From: Clostridium beijerinckii
GTDB lineage: Bacteria; Bacillota; Clostridia; Clostridiales; Clostridiaceae
Direction: 5' to 3'
NCBI RefSeq assembly: GCF_018223745.1
Contig: NZ_CP073653.1
Coordinates: 797,001-861,000, forward strand
Length of the DNA stretch: 64,000 nt
Shown: positions 19,071-28,468 of the stretch, piece after piece
Layout of the letters: every line of letters begins with the position of its first letter
How positions within the stretch are numbered: position 1 is the first letter of the stretch
The notes under the pieces: generated by a model
The model's database searches: none
Seen by the model: only the letters and a program-made list of their open reading frames with translations
What the model was told of the DNA's origin: nothing
Position numbers and translations under genes: made by a program

Positions 19071-19703
19071 ATGATGAATTGGGAGGCGTTTGAAAAGGCT
19101 TTGATTAATTACGATAAGTTAGAAGTTAATAAAATTCTTCAACATTTTTTAGCTGAAAAAAATGGGATTGATTTTATTGATGAGTATATAGTTAAGTCCT
19201 TGACTTCCATTGGGGAAAAGTGGGAAAGAGGAGAAGTAGCTTTATCACAGATATATATGAGCAGCAGGCTTTGTGAGGAAATTGCAAGTTCTATTTTGGA
19301 GGAAAAAAACTTCATAATTAAGAATGCAAAGCCGATCGCAATAGTTACTCTTGAGGACTATCACACTCTCGGAAAGAAAATCGTAAGTGCCGTTGTGAGG
19401 TCAAGCGGTTTTGACCTTATAGACTATGGTTCTATAAGTCGACTGGAGGAGATAATAAAGAAAGTTACTGAAGATAGGATAAAAATACTTATGATATCAG
19501 TATTAATGTATCCATCTGCTTTAAAAATTAAGAAAATATCTCAAATGCTTCATGAAAAGGATCCTTCAATTAAAATATTAGTTGGGGGGGCACCTTTTTT
19601 AATGGACAGCACTCTTTGGGAAGAGGTGGGTGCAGATAAAATGGGAAAAAGTGCAGCCGATAATATTCCTATTATAGAACAATGGATGAAGGAGGATTCT
19701 TAA
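19071..19703 (+). CDS. Corrinoid-binding protein (methyltransferase cognate type)
   Basis: A 210-residue B12-binding protein of the MtaC/MtbC type. It has an N-terminal helical cap (about 1-85; IGEKWERGEVALSQIYMSS) and a Rossmann-like cobalamin domain with the base-off motif D96-x-H98-x-x-G101 (EDYHTLG). S143-x-L145 and GG at 172-173 follow in the expected places. Such proteins carry a methyl group on cobalt between two methyltransferases. Here no substrate-specific methyltransferase and no corrinoid-activating ATPase are adjacent. The start is ATGATG at 19071/19074 after GGGAG. The stop overlaps the ATG of the next gene by one base (TAATG), so coupling is tight. Confidence 0.9.
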   Translation: MMNWEAFEKALINYDKLEVNKILQHFLAEKNGIDFIDEYIVKSLTSIGEKWERGEVALSQIYMSSRLCEEIASSILEEKNFIIKNAKPIAIVTLEDYHTLGKKIVSAVVRSSGFDLIDYGSISRLEEIIKKVTEDRIKILMISVLMYPSALKIKKISQMLHEKDPSIKILVGGAPFLMDSTLWEEVGADKMGKSAADNIPIIEQWMKEDS

Positions 19704-20746
19704 TGGAAAAAAGGTATACTTCTATGGAAAGAGTGTTGACAACTATGAGTAAGCATGAACCAGACAAGGTTCCATTGTTTTTAATGTGTACACATTACTG
19801 CGCAAAATTTTTAGATGTATCTATTAAAAACTATTTTAGTAAACCTGAAAATGTAGCAAGGGGACAAATGATGCTTCTCAAAAAATTCAACAATGATTGT
19901 TTGAATCCATTTTATTCTGCTGCTCATGAGTATGCAGCTTTTGGAAGTGAAGTTATTTTCAATGAAGCAGGACCTCCTAATGCTGGTGAACCAATAATAA
20001 AAAACTTTGACGATATTTTAAAATTACAACCACCAGATGTTAAAAATTCAAAAATTCTTAGAAATTGTCTTGAAACAATATCCATACTGAAGGAGGAAGT
20101 GGGGATGTCCGTCCCTATTGCTGGGGGTGTGTTATCACCTTTTTCACTTCCTATTCTTCAAATGGGTTTTGATAAATATATTGAACTTATTTATGAAAAA
20201 CCAGAGTTGTTAGAGCATCTTATAAAAATCAATGAAAGGTTTTGCACTGAATGGGCTAATATGCAATTGGCGGCAGGTGCATCCTTTATAACGACTATAG
20301 ATTCTATGTCTGTGTCTTCAATTATTCCTAAAAGCATATATTTAAAGACTGGATTTCTTTCTGCAAAGAGAACAATACCCACTATTAAAAGTGATGTAGC
20401 CATTGCTACGTCCTCGGCAAGCTCGGCCTCAATACTCGAGGAAATCCTTGAATCTGGAATTAAAGCCATTCTGGTAAGCCATAGTGATGATCTAGCTGAA
20501 ATAAAGAAAAAAGTTGGTCAAAGAGCTACATTGCTTGGAAATCTAAATGGTATTGAAATGTGCAGATGGACTAGATCTGATGCTGAATATAATGTTAAGG
20601 AAGCGATAAAAAAAGCTGGAGTTGGTGGTGGTTTCATCTTGTGCGACAGTTTAGGAGACATTCCTTATCAGGTTAGTGAGGATATTCTTCATGAAATATC
20701 AGAGAGTGTAAATAAGTGGGGAAGATATCCGTTAAATTGGAGGTGA
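19703..20746 (+). CDS. UroD/MtaA-family protein lacking two zinc ligands
   Basis: A 347-residue member of the uroporphyrinogen-decarboxylase/MtaA superfamily, whose corrinoid members move methyl groups from a corrinoid protein to a thiol. The start is the ATG at 19703 after AAGGAGG; an in-frame ATG at 19682 lies inside the upstream gene. In catalytic MtaA/MtbA the zinc site is H-x-C plus a distal Cys. Here the H-x-C position reads A235-T-S237 (VAIATSSAS), while the distal Cys is present (C314 in FILCDSLG). The usual zinc thiol activation is therefore unlikely, and a binding or sensing role is plausible. It is sandwiched between a corrinoid protein and a histidine kinase, 4 bp from the latter. 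Confidence 0.85.
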   Translation: MEKRYTSMERVLTTMSKHEPDKVPLFLMCTHYCAKFLDVSIKNYFSKPENVARGQMMLLKKFNNDCLNPFYSAAHEYAAFGSEVIFNEAGPPNAGEPIIKNFDDILKLQPPDVKNSKILRNCLETISILKEEVGMSVPIAGGVLSPFSLPILQMGFDKYIELIYEKPELLEHLIKINERFCTEWANMQLAAGASFITTIDSMSVSSIIPKSIYLKTGFLSAKRTIPTIKSDVAIATSSASSASILEEILESGIKAILVSHSDDLAEIKKKVGQRATLLGNLNGIEMCRWTRSDAEYNVKEAIKKAGVGGGFILCDSLGDIPYQVSEDILHEISESVNKWGRYPLNWR

Positions 20747-20750
20747 TTAT

Positions 20751-23096
20751 ATGAACGATGAACTATGTATCTTAATTTGTGAAAGTTTCAAAGCTGAAGT
20801 GGAGAGTATGCGAGGCGCTTTGAAAAATGGAGATGTTGAATTTAAATACTATTCAATGGATTGTATAAATTGCAAGCGTCAAAGACAGAAATTATATGAT
20901 GGCCTTATTGAATCAGGTTATTGCAGTGACTCAGTTATTTTGCTGCCAACTCAGAAGGGTTCTGGAAGAGATGAGAATCTTGCTGGTGAAAGTATTTTCA
21001 ATTCATGTCTTTCATTATTGGCTGGAGGTGATCTAATAAATTACCTTTCTTCAATGGGGTATTATTTGACTACACCAGGTTGGCTAAAAAGATGGAAGCA
21101 TATTATTATGGACATATACGGATTTAATCAAGAAACTGCACGTGAATTTTTTTCGGAATACTGTAAAAAGGTGGTTCTTATTGACAGTGGCGTATATAGC
21201 AATATCCTACCTTATTTAATAGAGTTTTCAGAATATATAGGAATGAAATATGAAATTATAGATGTAGGTTTGGATTGCTTTTCAAGCACTATAAATAATT
21301 CATATAAAAATTGGAAAGTTAATAGACTAGAATATATTTTAAATTTAAAAAACAAGCAGGTCACTGATTATGCTCTCGTATTTGATTTCCTTGAAAAAAA
21401 AGCAACACTTTTAAAACGTGAAGACCTGATTAAGAATATTTTTACTTTATTTGAAATGTTGACCGGTGCTAAGCATCTCGCATTTCTTCCTGTAATTGAA
21501 CATAAAAAAGGAGAAATAATTTTCCATCAAGAGAAGTTGTATAAAAGTGAACTATATGATATCCACAACTCAGAATTTAGGCAAAATTATTTTCTTACTT
21601 CCTCAGGAGCAGGATTTATTTTTAAGATAACTTTTGATAATGAATTAATGGGTTATATGGAAGTGGAAGATATTATGTTTCCTAATTATATGGAAAGCTA
21701 CTTAGATTTATCAAAAACAATCATTATAATTCTAGGAATAATGCTTTTTAATTCAAAGATTTATGAGAAATTAATTGATACAAATGAAGAACTTCTTTCA
21801 TTGAATAATGAGCTTGAGGTTCTTGTTGATAAACGTACTTCTCAACTGTTGGAGGTTAATGGAAACCTTGAAAAAACAAACTGTATGTTAGAAGAAGAAA
21901 TCGAAGAGCATAAGTTAACTGAGACTAAGCTTAAAGCTGCAAAAGAGGAAGCAGAAAGAGCAAACTCAGCTAAAAGTCAGTTCTTGGCAAATATGAGTCA
22001 TGAAATAAGGACACCTATGAATGGGATTATGGGAATGACTAGCTTATTGGAATTTTCAAAGTTGACAGATGAGCAAATTGACATAGTAAAAATGATTGAA
22101 ACTTCTTCAAAACATCTTCTTCAGATTATTAATGATATACTTGATCTCTCAGTAATGGATGTAGGCAAGATTGAACTAAAGCCAGAACGTATAAACATAT
22201 TTAATTTAATGAATGAAAGTAGAAATTTATTTACATATTTAGCGGAGAATAAAGGACTGAAGCTTGAGATTATTGTTGACAATAATTTACCGAATGAAAT
22301 CATATTAGATAAGGGTAGATTAATGCAAGTTTTAAGCAATTTAATAGGAAATGCAATTAAGTTTACTGAAAAAGGTAAAATTCAAGTATCCGTAGATAAA
22401 GTTGAGGATAAAGAGAATAAAGTGAAGCTAATGTTTTCTGTAAAAGATACAGGGATTGGAATTAAGGAAGAAGACATTCCGAGATTATTTAATTATTTTA
22501 CGCAGTTAGATATATCGGCTTCAAAAAAATTCCAAGGGACTGGTCTGGGGCTTGCCATTTCTAAAAATATCGTTAAGCTTATGGGGGGAGAAATATCTGT
22601 TGAAAGTCATTATGGTAAAGGAAGTACATTCTACTTTACTTGTTTGTTTGATATTGCTATTGATAGTAGGGAATCATCAAATATTCAAAAAATATGTATA
22701 GATAACAAGACTTATTTAGAAACTAGGATATTACAAGTTGAAGATGATACTATCAGCCAGCGATTTATGAATCAATTATGTAATATTGCAGGGTGGAAAA
22801 TAAAAATAGCTTCAAATGGATTAGAGGCATTGAATATACTTGAAAATGAGGATTTTGATATAATTCTTATGGATATTCAGATGCCAGATATGAGCGGAAT
22901 TGAACTTACAAAAATAATTCGGGAAAAAGAAAAGTTAACTGGTAAACATATTACTATAATCGCAATGACAGCATATGCAATGGGAGGAGATAGAGATATA
23001 TGTATTAATACAGGCATGGATGACTATATTAGTAAACCAATTGAAGTTATGAAACTTAAAGAAGTTATTACTAAGTATAGCAATAACTATAAATAG
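20751..23096 (+). CDS. Soluble DUF1638-GAF hybrid histidine kinase/response regulator
   Basis: A 781-residue sensor kinase with no membrane segment. Order: DUF1638-like domain (about 1-185; CLSLLAGGD...[12 protein letters not shown]), a family usually found as a stand-alone neighbour of corrinoid methyltransferases. A GAF-like domain follows (about 205-335), then a coiled coil (340-410). HisKA has the phospho-acceptor His417 in [11 protein letters not shown]. The HATPase (about 520-645) shows [15 protein letters not shown] and [11 protein letters not shown]-terminal receiver (about 663-781) has phospho-acceptor Asp708 in LMDIQMPD and SKP near the end. The ATG follows GGAGGTGAT, 4 bp after the UroD-like gene. 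No DNA-binding output is encoded, so phosphate must go to a partner elsewhere or act within the chain. Confidence 0.9.
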   Translation: MNDELCILICESFKAEVESMRGALKNGDVEFKYYSMDCINCKRQRQKLYDGLIESGYCSDSVILLPTQKGSGRDENLAGESIFNSCLSLLAGGDLINYLSSMGYYLTTPGWLKRWKHIIMDIYGFNQETAREFFSEYCKKVVLIDSGVYSNILPYLIEFSEYIGMKYEIIDVGLDCFSSTINNSYKNWKVNRLEYILNLKNKQVTDYALVFDFLEKKATLLKREDLIKNIFTLFEMLTGAKHLAFLPVIEHKKGEIIFHQEKLYKSELYDIHNSEFRQNYFLTSSGAGFIFKITFDNELMGYMEVEDIMFPNYMESYLDLSKTIIIILGIMLFNSKIYEKLIDTNEELLSLNNELEVLVDKRTSQLLEVNGNLEKTNCMLEEEIEEHKLTETKLKAAKEEAERANSAKSQFLANMSHEIRTPMNGIMGMTSLLEFSKLTDEQIDIVKMIETSSKHLLQIINDILDLSVMDVGKIELKPERINIFNLMNESRNLFTYLAENKGLKLEIIVDNNLPNEIILDKGRLMQVLSNLIGNAIKFTEKGKIQVSVDKVEDKENKVKLMFSVKDTGIGIKEEDIPRLFNYFTQLDISASKKFQGTGLGLAISKNIVKLMGGEISVESHYGKGSTFYFTCLFDIAIDSRESSNIQKICIDNKTYLETRILQVEDDTISQRFMNQLCNIAGWKIKIASNGLEALNILENEDFDIILMDIQMPDMSGIELTKIIREKEKLTGKHITIIAMTAYAMGGDRDICINTGMDDYISKPIEVMKLKEVITKYSNNYK

Positions 23097-23792
23097 AGCA
23101 TTTATAAAATATTAAAAAATATAAAAGTTTCTACATAAACTGTACAATAGGATGCGAAGAAAAGTAAGAGTGGTCTAGAGTATATTCACTAATTAGTTAG
23201 GCAATTTTATGTGTGTTTAAGATGGAAATTATAAAGGCAGTTCTTCCATATCAACATGAAACCTACGAAAATCTGGAATTCGGATTTTCGTAGGTTTTTA
23301 TTTTGTGGGAAATAAATTTATTATTATTAAACTTCCAATAATTTTCAACTATATATTTGTATTGATATTGCCTTTTGTGGTAACAATTATTATATCTGAA
23401 GTAGTTTATAGAATTCCTAGAATTAGGTTTCTATTTGGCATAAAAAATAATATAAACAGTTTGAATATAAATAAATAATTATTATCTGGACTTCTCTCAT
23501 CCTTTATGAATAGTGTGTATGTTAATTTGAATATATTATTTCATTTTGTTCTTTTGATGTTTTTAAAATGGTTAAGGAATTTCTAATATAAAGCGAGTTT
23601 GAATAGAATATGTTTTTTATAAAAGTGGGAAATTTATAGTATAAAAATTATTTTATGAAAGTTAGTTAAAAATATTAAAAAATGTATTGCATAACTAAAA
23701 GAAAAGTGTTAATATGAAAACGTAGTTTAGAGAGAGGTTCTTAGAGAGGGACTTTTGGTAGACTATAATGAAATAATAATAAATAATATCTA
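23097..23792. other. Long intergenic stretch with one terminator
   Basis: Apart from the terminator at 23260-23300, this is very AT-rich DNA with no ORF of coding character and no recognised RNA. TTGGCATAAAAAATAATATA near 23439 superficially resembles a -24/-12 promoter but lacks the -12 GC. Confidence 0.5.
23260..23300 (+). terminator. Rho-independent terminator downstream of the kinase gene
   Basis: Stem AACCTACGAAAATC / GATTTTCGTAGGTT with loop TGGAATTCG-like sequence, followed by TTTTATTTTG. Member of the ATGAAACC(C/T)AC terminator family. It lies about 160 bp after the kinase stop codon. Confidence 0.85.
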
Positions 23793-23983
23793 GCATGTTA
23801 CTGATTCGATCAGGCATAAGCATAGAGAAGTAAAATGAAGTAATATTTATTCGTTAAAAACACATATTTTGTACAGTTTTTATAGGGTATTATCATATTT
23901 TTTTATGATTTAATTTTGGTGTACAAATATTGTGGCAATATACGAATATATACTATTGTTTTATTTCCAAATGCTTATGCCTT
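23793..23983 (+). promoter_or_regulatory. Possible RNA switch in the mannose-PTS leader (RAT-like hairpin versus long-range stem)
   Basis: ATGTTACTGAT-TCG-ATCAGGCAT (about 23795-23817) resembles a ribonucleic antiterminator (GTTACTG...CAGGCA) as bound by BglG/LicT proteins. AGGCATAAGCAT (23812-23823), its 3' side, is perfectly complementary over 12 bp to ATGCTTATGCCT (23971-23982). That second copy is followed by TTTTGTTTTTG just upstream of the ManX-like gene, a terminator-like arrangement with a very long loop. The two pairings are mutually exclusive. Function is inferred; no antiterminator gene is in the window. Confidence 0.45.
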
Positions 23984-24020
23984 TTGTTTTTGTAACAAAT
24001 AAAAAATAGGAGGTATAAAA

Positions 24021-24998
24021 ATGGTAGGAATTATTCTTGCTAGTCATGGAGAATTTGCTAAAGGCATCATGCAATCTGGTGCGATGATTTTCGGAGAACA
24101 AGAAAACGTAAAAGCTGTTACGCTTATGCCTAGCGAAGGACCTGATGATCTTAGAGCAAAAATGAAAGATGCAATCGCATCCTTTGACAACCAAGATGAG
24201 GTTTTATTCTTAGTTGATCTTTGGGGTGGTACACCATTCAACCAAGCGAATATGCTATTTGAAGAACATAAAGACAAATGGGCAATCGTAGCTGGTTTGA
24301 ATTTGCCAATGTTGATTGAAACTTATGGTGCACGTCTTTCAATGGAATCTGCTCATGAAATTGCAGCTTATATCTTAAATGCAGGTAAAGAAGGAGTTAA
24401 AGTTAAACCCGAGGAGTTAGAACCAGCAGATACTGGTAATGCTTCAGGAGCGGGAGCAGGGCAATCTAATGCAGGTGCACCTGGATCGTTTGAATACGTT
24501 TTAGCTCGTATCGACTCTCGTTTACTTCATGGTCAAGTAGCAACTGCTTGGACAAAAACTGTAAATCCCACACGAATTATTGTCGTGTCAGATGATGTAG
24601 CTAGAGATACTCTTCGTAAGAATTTGATTACGCAAGCTTCTCCTCCGGGGGTTAAGGCTCATGTTGTTCCAGTTGATCATATGATTAAACTTGCAAAAGA
24701 TGATAAGCATTTTGGAGGCCAACGTGCAATGCTTCTTTTTGAAAATCCAAAAGATGTGCTTAGAGCTGTAGAAGGCGGAATACCGCTAAAGACGGTCAAT
24801 GTTGGTTCAATGGCTCATTCTCCAGGTAAGGTTCAACCAAGCAAAGTTTTAGCTTTCAATCAAGAAGATATCGATATATTCAATAAGCTTAAACAAGCTG
24901 GACTTACTTTTGATGTGCGTAAAGTACCAAATGATTCAAAAGCAAATATGGACGAAATACTTAAAAAAGCACAAGAAGAATTAAAAAAATTAAAATAA
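24021..24998 (+). CDS. PTS mannose/fructose/sorbose-family EIIAB
   Basis: A 325-residue cytoplasmic PTS component of the ManX type. The EIIA domain (1-125) carries phospho-His9 in ASHGEFAKG. A Gly/Ala/Ser-rich hinge (about 131-155) follows, then an EIIB domain (157-325) with phospho-His170 in IDSRLLHGQV. It takes phosphate from HPr and passes it to the sugar carried by IIC/IID. The ATG follows AGGAGG. It is first gene of a four-gene operon with uniform short gaps (35, 19 and about 150 bp). Confidence 0.95.
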   Translation: MVGIILASHGEFAKGIMQSGAMIFGEQENVKAVTLMPSEGPDDLRAKMKDAIASFDNQDEVLFLVDLWGGTPFNQANMLFEEHKDKWAIVAGLNLPMLIETYGARLSMESAHEIAAYILNAGKEGVKVKPEELEPADTGNASGAGAGQSNAGAPGSFEYVLARIDSRLLHGQVATAWTKTVNPTRIIVVSDDVARDTLRKNLITQASPPGVKAHVVPVDHMIKLAKDDKHFGGQRAMLLFENPKDVLRAVEGGIPLKTVNVGSMAHSPGKVQPSKVLAFNQEDIDIFNKLKQAGLTFDVRKVPNDSKANMDEILKKAQEELKKLK

Positions 24999-25033
24999 TC
25001 TAATTATTTAGAGAAAAAGGAGGATTAATAACC

Positions 25034-25840
25034 ATGACTTTAAATATAGTTCAAATTATATTAGTCATTTTAATAGCATTTTTAGCTGGTGTAGAAGGTA
25101 TCTTAGATGAATTCCAATTTCACCAACCGATAATTGCTTGTACATTAATTGGCTTGGTTACAGGTAATTTACTACCATGCTTAATCTTAGGTGGTACTCT
25201 TCAAATGATAGCCTTAGGTTGGGCAAATATTGGTGCTGCTGTAGCACCTGATGCAGCATTAGCCGCTGTTGCATCTGCAATTATTTTAGTTCTTGGAGGT
25301 CAAGGTGAAGCAGGAGTTGCTTCAGCGATTGCTATTGCTGTTCCTCTAGCAGTTGCAGGATTATTATTAACAATTATTTGTCGTACACTTGCTACAGCGT
25401 TCGTACATTTTATGGATGCTGCTGCTAAAGAAGGAAATCTTAGAGCTATTGATATGTGGCAAATCGCTGCTATTTGTTTACAAGGTATACGTATTGCGAT
25501 TCCAGCTGCACTAGTATTAGCAATCGGTGCTGGTCCTATTAGTTCATTACTTGCTGCTATGCCTACTTGGTTAACAGGCGGTTTAGCAATTGGTGGTGGA
25601 ATGGTTGTAGCTGTTGGTTATGCAATGGTAATCAACATGATGGCTACAAAAGAAGTATGGCCATTCTTTGCAATTGGTTTTGTATTAGCAACTGTTTCAC
25701 AAATTACACTTATCGGACTTGGTGCAATAGGTGTAGCTTTAGCACTTCTTTACTTAGCACTTAGCAAACAAGGTGGCTCAGGTAATGGTGGAAGTTCAAA
25801 TACTGGTGATCCTTTAGGGGATCTAATAGATAGATACTAA
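25034..25840 (+). CDS. PTS mannose-family EIIC permease
   Basis: A 268-residue membrane subunit of the ManY type, part of the sugar-conducting channel with IID. Family motifs include GVEGILDEFQFHQPIIACTL, GLVTGNLLPCLILGGTLQM and several Gly/Ala-rich helices. The start is set by AAAGGAGGATT. The C-terminus has a Gly/Ser/Asn tail (GGSGNGGSSNTGD) common in Gram-positive homologues. Followed by IID after 19 bp. Confidence 0.95.
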   Translation: MTLNIVQIILVILIAFLAGVEGILDEFQFHQPIIACTLIGLVTGNLLPCLILGGTLQMIALGWANIGAAVAPDAALAAVASAIILVLGGQGEAGVASAIAIAVPLAVAGLLLTIICRTLATAFVHFMDAAAKEGNLRAIDMWQIAAICLQGIRIAIPAALVLAIGAGPISSLLAAMPTWLTGGLAIGGGMVVAVGYAMVINMMATKEVWPFFAIGFVLATVSQITLIGLGAIGVALALLYLALSKQGGSGNGGSSNTGDPLGDLIDRY

Positions 25841-25859
25841 GAAGGGAGAGGAAACGAAA

Positions 25860-26771
25860 ATGTCAAAAGAATTAAAATTAACAAAAAGAGACCGTATTTC
25901 TGTTTGGTTCCGTTCATTTTTCCTTCAAGGTTCTTGGAACTATGAAAGAATGCAAAATGGTGGTTGGGCATTTGCAATGATTCCAGCAATCAGAAAATTA
26001 TATAAGACTAAAGAAGAGAGAGCTGCAGCATTAGAACGTCACTTAGAGTTCTTTAACACTCACCCATATGTAGCTTCACCAGTTGTTGGTGTAACATTAG
26101 CTTTAGAAGAAGAACGTGCAAATGGTGCACCAATCGACGATGTAACTATTCAAGGTGTTAAGATTGGTATGATGGGACCTTTAGCAGGTATCGGAGATCC
26201 AGTTTTCTGGTTCACTGTAAGACCAATTTTAGGAGCATTAGCTGCTTCACTTGCTCTAGGTGGTAACATCCTTGGACCAATTATCTTCTTCTTCGCTTGG
26301 AATATCATCCGTATGGCATTTATGTGGTATACACAAGAGTTTGGTTACAAAGCAGGATCTCGTATTAGTGAAGATTTATCAGGTAATATGCTACAAGATA
26401 TTACAAAAGGAGCATCTATCCTTGGTATGTTCATCTTAGGATCGTTAGTTAACAGATGGGTATCTGTTAAATTTGCACCAGTAGTATCATCTGTTAAATT
26501 AAGTGATGGTGCATTTATTGATTGGAGCAAACTTCCTGCTGGAGCAGAAGGTGTTAAGCAAGCTCTATTACAACAAGCATCAGGTATGTCATTAACTGAT
26601 ACTAAGATTACAACATTACAAAATAACTTAGATTCATTAATCCCTGGATTTGTAGGATTATTAATTACACTTCTTTGTATGTGGTTACTTAAGAGGAAGG
26701 TATCTCCAATTCTTATAATTCTTGGATTGTTCATAATTGGTATTGTTTTCCACTTGATCGGTTTAATGTAG
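25860..26771 (+). CDS. PTS mannose-family EIID permease
   Basis: A 303-residue ManZ-type subunit. Clear family features: FFLQGSWNYERMQNGGWAF near the N-terminus and GVKIGMMGPLAGIGDPVFW in the middle, with membrane helices towards the C-terminus. With IIAB and IIC it forms a full mannose-class importer (glucose, mannose, fructose or amino sugars; choice unknown). A hairpin terminator follows. Confidence 0.95.
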   Translation: MSKELKLTKRDRISVWFRSFFLQGSWNYERMQNGGWAFAMIPAIRKLYKTKEERAAALERHLEFFNTHPYVASPVVGVTLALEEERANGAPIDDVTIQGVKIGMMGPLAGIGDPVFWFTVRPILGALAASLALGGNILGPIIFFFAWNIIRMAFMWYTQEFGYKAGSRISEDLSGNMLQDITKGASILGMFILGSLVNRWVSVKFAPVVSSVKLSDGAFIDWSKLPAGAEGVKQALLQQASGMSLTDTKITTLQNNLDSLIPGFVGLLITLLCMWLLKRKVSPILIILGLFIIGIVFHLIGLM

Positions 26772-26784
26772 TACTTTTTTACTT

Positions 26785-26812
26785 AGCCTAGGCTTTTTAG
26801 CCTGGGCTTTTG
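26785..26812 (+). terminator. Hairpin after the EIID gene
   Basis: AGCCTAGGCT-TTTT-AGCCTGGGCT followed by TTTGTT. It may attenuate rather than abolish read-through into the DUF956 gene. Confidence 0.75.
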
Positions 26813-26924
26813 TTAACAATATTAATCGTGTTACTTTTAATAGACTTTGGAATAATTGATAAAAACATGTAAAGAATATATAATAAAAATAAATGTGTAT
26901 ATAAGTAGAAAAGAGGTAGATAGG

Positions 26925-27302
26925 ATGGTTGAGTCACTCAATACAAAGGTTGATCTAGCAATTGATGGAACATCTTTTGCTGGCGTTGCAGATTACGGCA
27001 AGATTATGATAGGTGACAAAGGTTTTGAGTTCTATAATTCTCGTGATTATCGTAAATTTATTCAAATTCCTTGGGAAGAAGTTGACTATGTGATTGCATC
27101 TGTATTATTTAAAGGAAAATGGATTCCACGATATGCAATTCGAACGAAGAAAAATGGAACATATACTTTTTCTTCTAAAGAAGCAAAGAAAGTGCTTCGT
27201 ACTGTTCGAAATTATGTTGATCCAAATCATATGGTTTATTCATTAAGTTTTGTTGATGTAGTGAAAAGAGCACTGAAATCTACATTTAAGAAGAAGAGCT
27301 GA
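26925..27302 (+). CDS. DUF956-family protein (ManO-like) of the mannose PTS operon
   Basis: A 125-residue cytoplasmic protein of the DUF956 family, typically the last gene of man-type PTS operons in Firmicutes. Visible: VDLAIDGTSFAGVADYGKIM, IQIPWEEVDYVIASV, IRTKKNGTYTFSS. The start is the ATG at 26925 after AGAGGTAGATAGG. Its biochemical role is not established; in lactic acid bacteria the ManO product is considered a regulator of the man operon. Confidence 0.88.
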   Translation: MVESLNTKVDLAIDGTSFAGVADYGKIMIGDKGFEFYNSRDYRKFIQIPWEEVDYVIASVLFKGKWIPRYAIRTKKNGTYTFSSKEAKKVLRTVRNYVDPNHMVYSLSFVDVVKRALKSTFKKKS

Positions 27303-27324
27303 TCGACTAAAGAAGTCATCATGT

Positions 27325-27384
27325 TTATAAAGTAAAACTTTTCAGATAGAGCTTTATATTCACAGTTGAATTTAGTTGAACTTA
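27325..27384. repeat. Second copy of the 17106-type dispersed repeat
   Basis: TTTATAAAGTAAAACTTTTCAG ... TTGAATTTAGTTGAAC matches the unit at 17106-17164 with a few substitutions and one or two indels. Here it is directly followed by a terminator of the ATGAAACCCAC family rather than the structured segment. Confidence 0.7.
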
Positions 27385-27428
27385 TGCAACAAAGAGTATT
27401 TTGTCTTGCATTTTTCTTTCTACCATGA

Positions 27429-27466
27429 AACCCACTAAAATAGATAGTAGATTTTAGTGGGTTGTT
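27429..27466. terminator. Terminator between DUF956 gene and nitroreductase (convergent)
   Basis: Stem AACCCACTAAAAT / ATTTTAGTGGGTT, 9-nt loop, followed by GTTTTAATG; preceded by ATG of the ATGAAACCCAC motif. Confidence 0.85.
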
Positions 27467-27512
27467 TTAATGTAAAATATTCAAATATTTATCTTGATTT
27501 TATAGAGCAATG

Positions 27513-28304
27513 CTAATTTACAAAAGTAAACTCTAATGGATCTTTATCAACTAATCTTGGATAAGTATATTTAGGATATCCCACCATAATAGCACCAGTG
27601 ATTTTCTTATCTTCAGGGATGTTAAATAATTTAAGTAATGGAGAATTATCTTTCATAGCAATTCTTTCAAGCATCCCAGCCCAACATGATCCTAAGCCTA
27701 GTGTTGGCGCATATAGCTCCAAATATGTTAATGAAAGAATTGAATTTTCTCTTCCTCGTGGAAAGTTTGAATTAGCAGTTGCTAGGATAAGGCTGGATGC
27801 TCCACGCAAAATTGTATCAATTCCTTTTTCACGGTATGGCTTTGTGAATTCACTCGATACATTATCCTTTTCAAATTCTTCGATGACAATTTTAACAGCT
27901 TTATCAAGTATCTTTCTATCATCAATGATAGTATAAGATATTCCTTGAAGATTATGTCCACTAGGAGCAAAATGTGCAATATTCACAAGATCTATTAATT
28001 TTTCTCTTGGCACAGGAGTTTCTTTATATGAGCGGATTGAGCGCCTTGAACGAAGAAAGTTTTCAGCCTCCTCAGGACTTAGTTTTGGAAATCTTTTTGA
28101 ACTGATTTGATTGGCTAATGGTGTTTTTATATTATCAATTGCTTTCATTGGGCATATAGCTACACAATGACCACAGGAAATACAGTCATCACCGCAAATT
28201 TCTTTAGGTCCATTTTCACTAAGTTCTAATACACGTTCTGGGCACTCATTTACGCACAAACCACATTTAATACATTTATCTTGATTTACAGTTATCAAAT
28301 TCAT
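27513..28304 (-). CDS. Nitroreductase-family protein with N-terminal 4Fe-4S ferredoxin domain
   Basis: A 263-residue redox protein. Residues about 1-60 form a two-cluster ferredoxin (CIKCGLCVNECPE and CISCGHCVAICPM). The rest is an FMN-binding nitroreductase domain (SRRSIRSYKETPV, FAPSGHNLQGISY, GLGSCWAGM). Electrons probably pass from ferredoxin clusters to FMN and then to a nitro or quinone-like acceptor. The start is the ATG at 28304 after AAGGAG, with an upstream in-frame TTG/ATG extension ignored. Single gene with its own terminator. Confidence 0.92.
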   Translation of the reverse strand: MNLITVNQDKCIKCGLCVNECPERVLELSENGPKEICGDDCISCGHCVAICPMKAIDNIKTPLANQISSKRFPKLSPEEAENFLRSRRSIRSYKETPVPREKLIDLVNIAHFAPSGHNLQGISYTIIDDRKILDKAVKIVIEEFEKDNVSSEFTKPYREKGIDTILRGASSLILATANSNFPRGRENSILSLTYLELYAPTLGLGSCWAGMLERIAMKDNSPLLKLFNIPEDKKITGAIMVGYPKYTYPRLVDKDPLEFTFVN

Positions 28305-28468
28305 TTTTATCTTCTCCTTTACTTTAAACATATTCCTTTAAGTAATAAGATTTATTTAATAGTATTATCGTATTAAAGATATATATAGATTTCCAATTTA
28401 AGAATTCAATTTATTAGATGAACATATTTATAAAGCTTCTAAAATTTTAAGTTTATATCTTCACTAGA

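Noticed and set aside
23439..23459. Sigma-54-like -24/-12 promoter upstream of the mannose PTS
   Set aside because: TTGGCAT is followed by no GC at the -12 position; it lies 580 bp from the gene.
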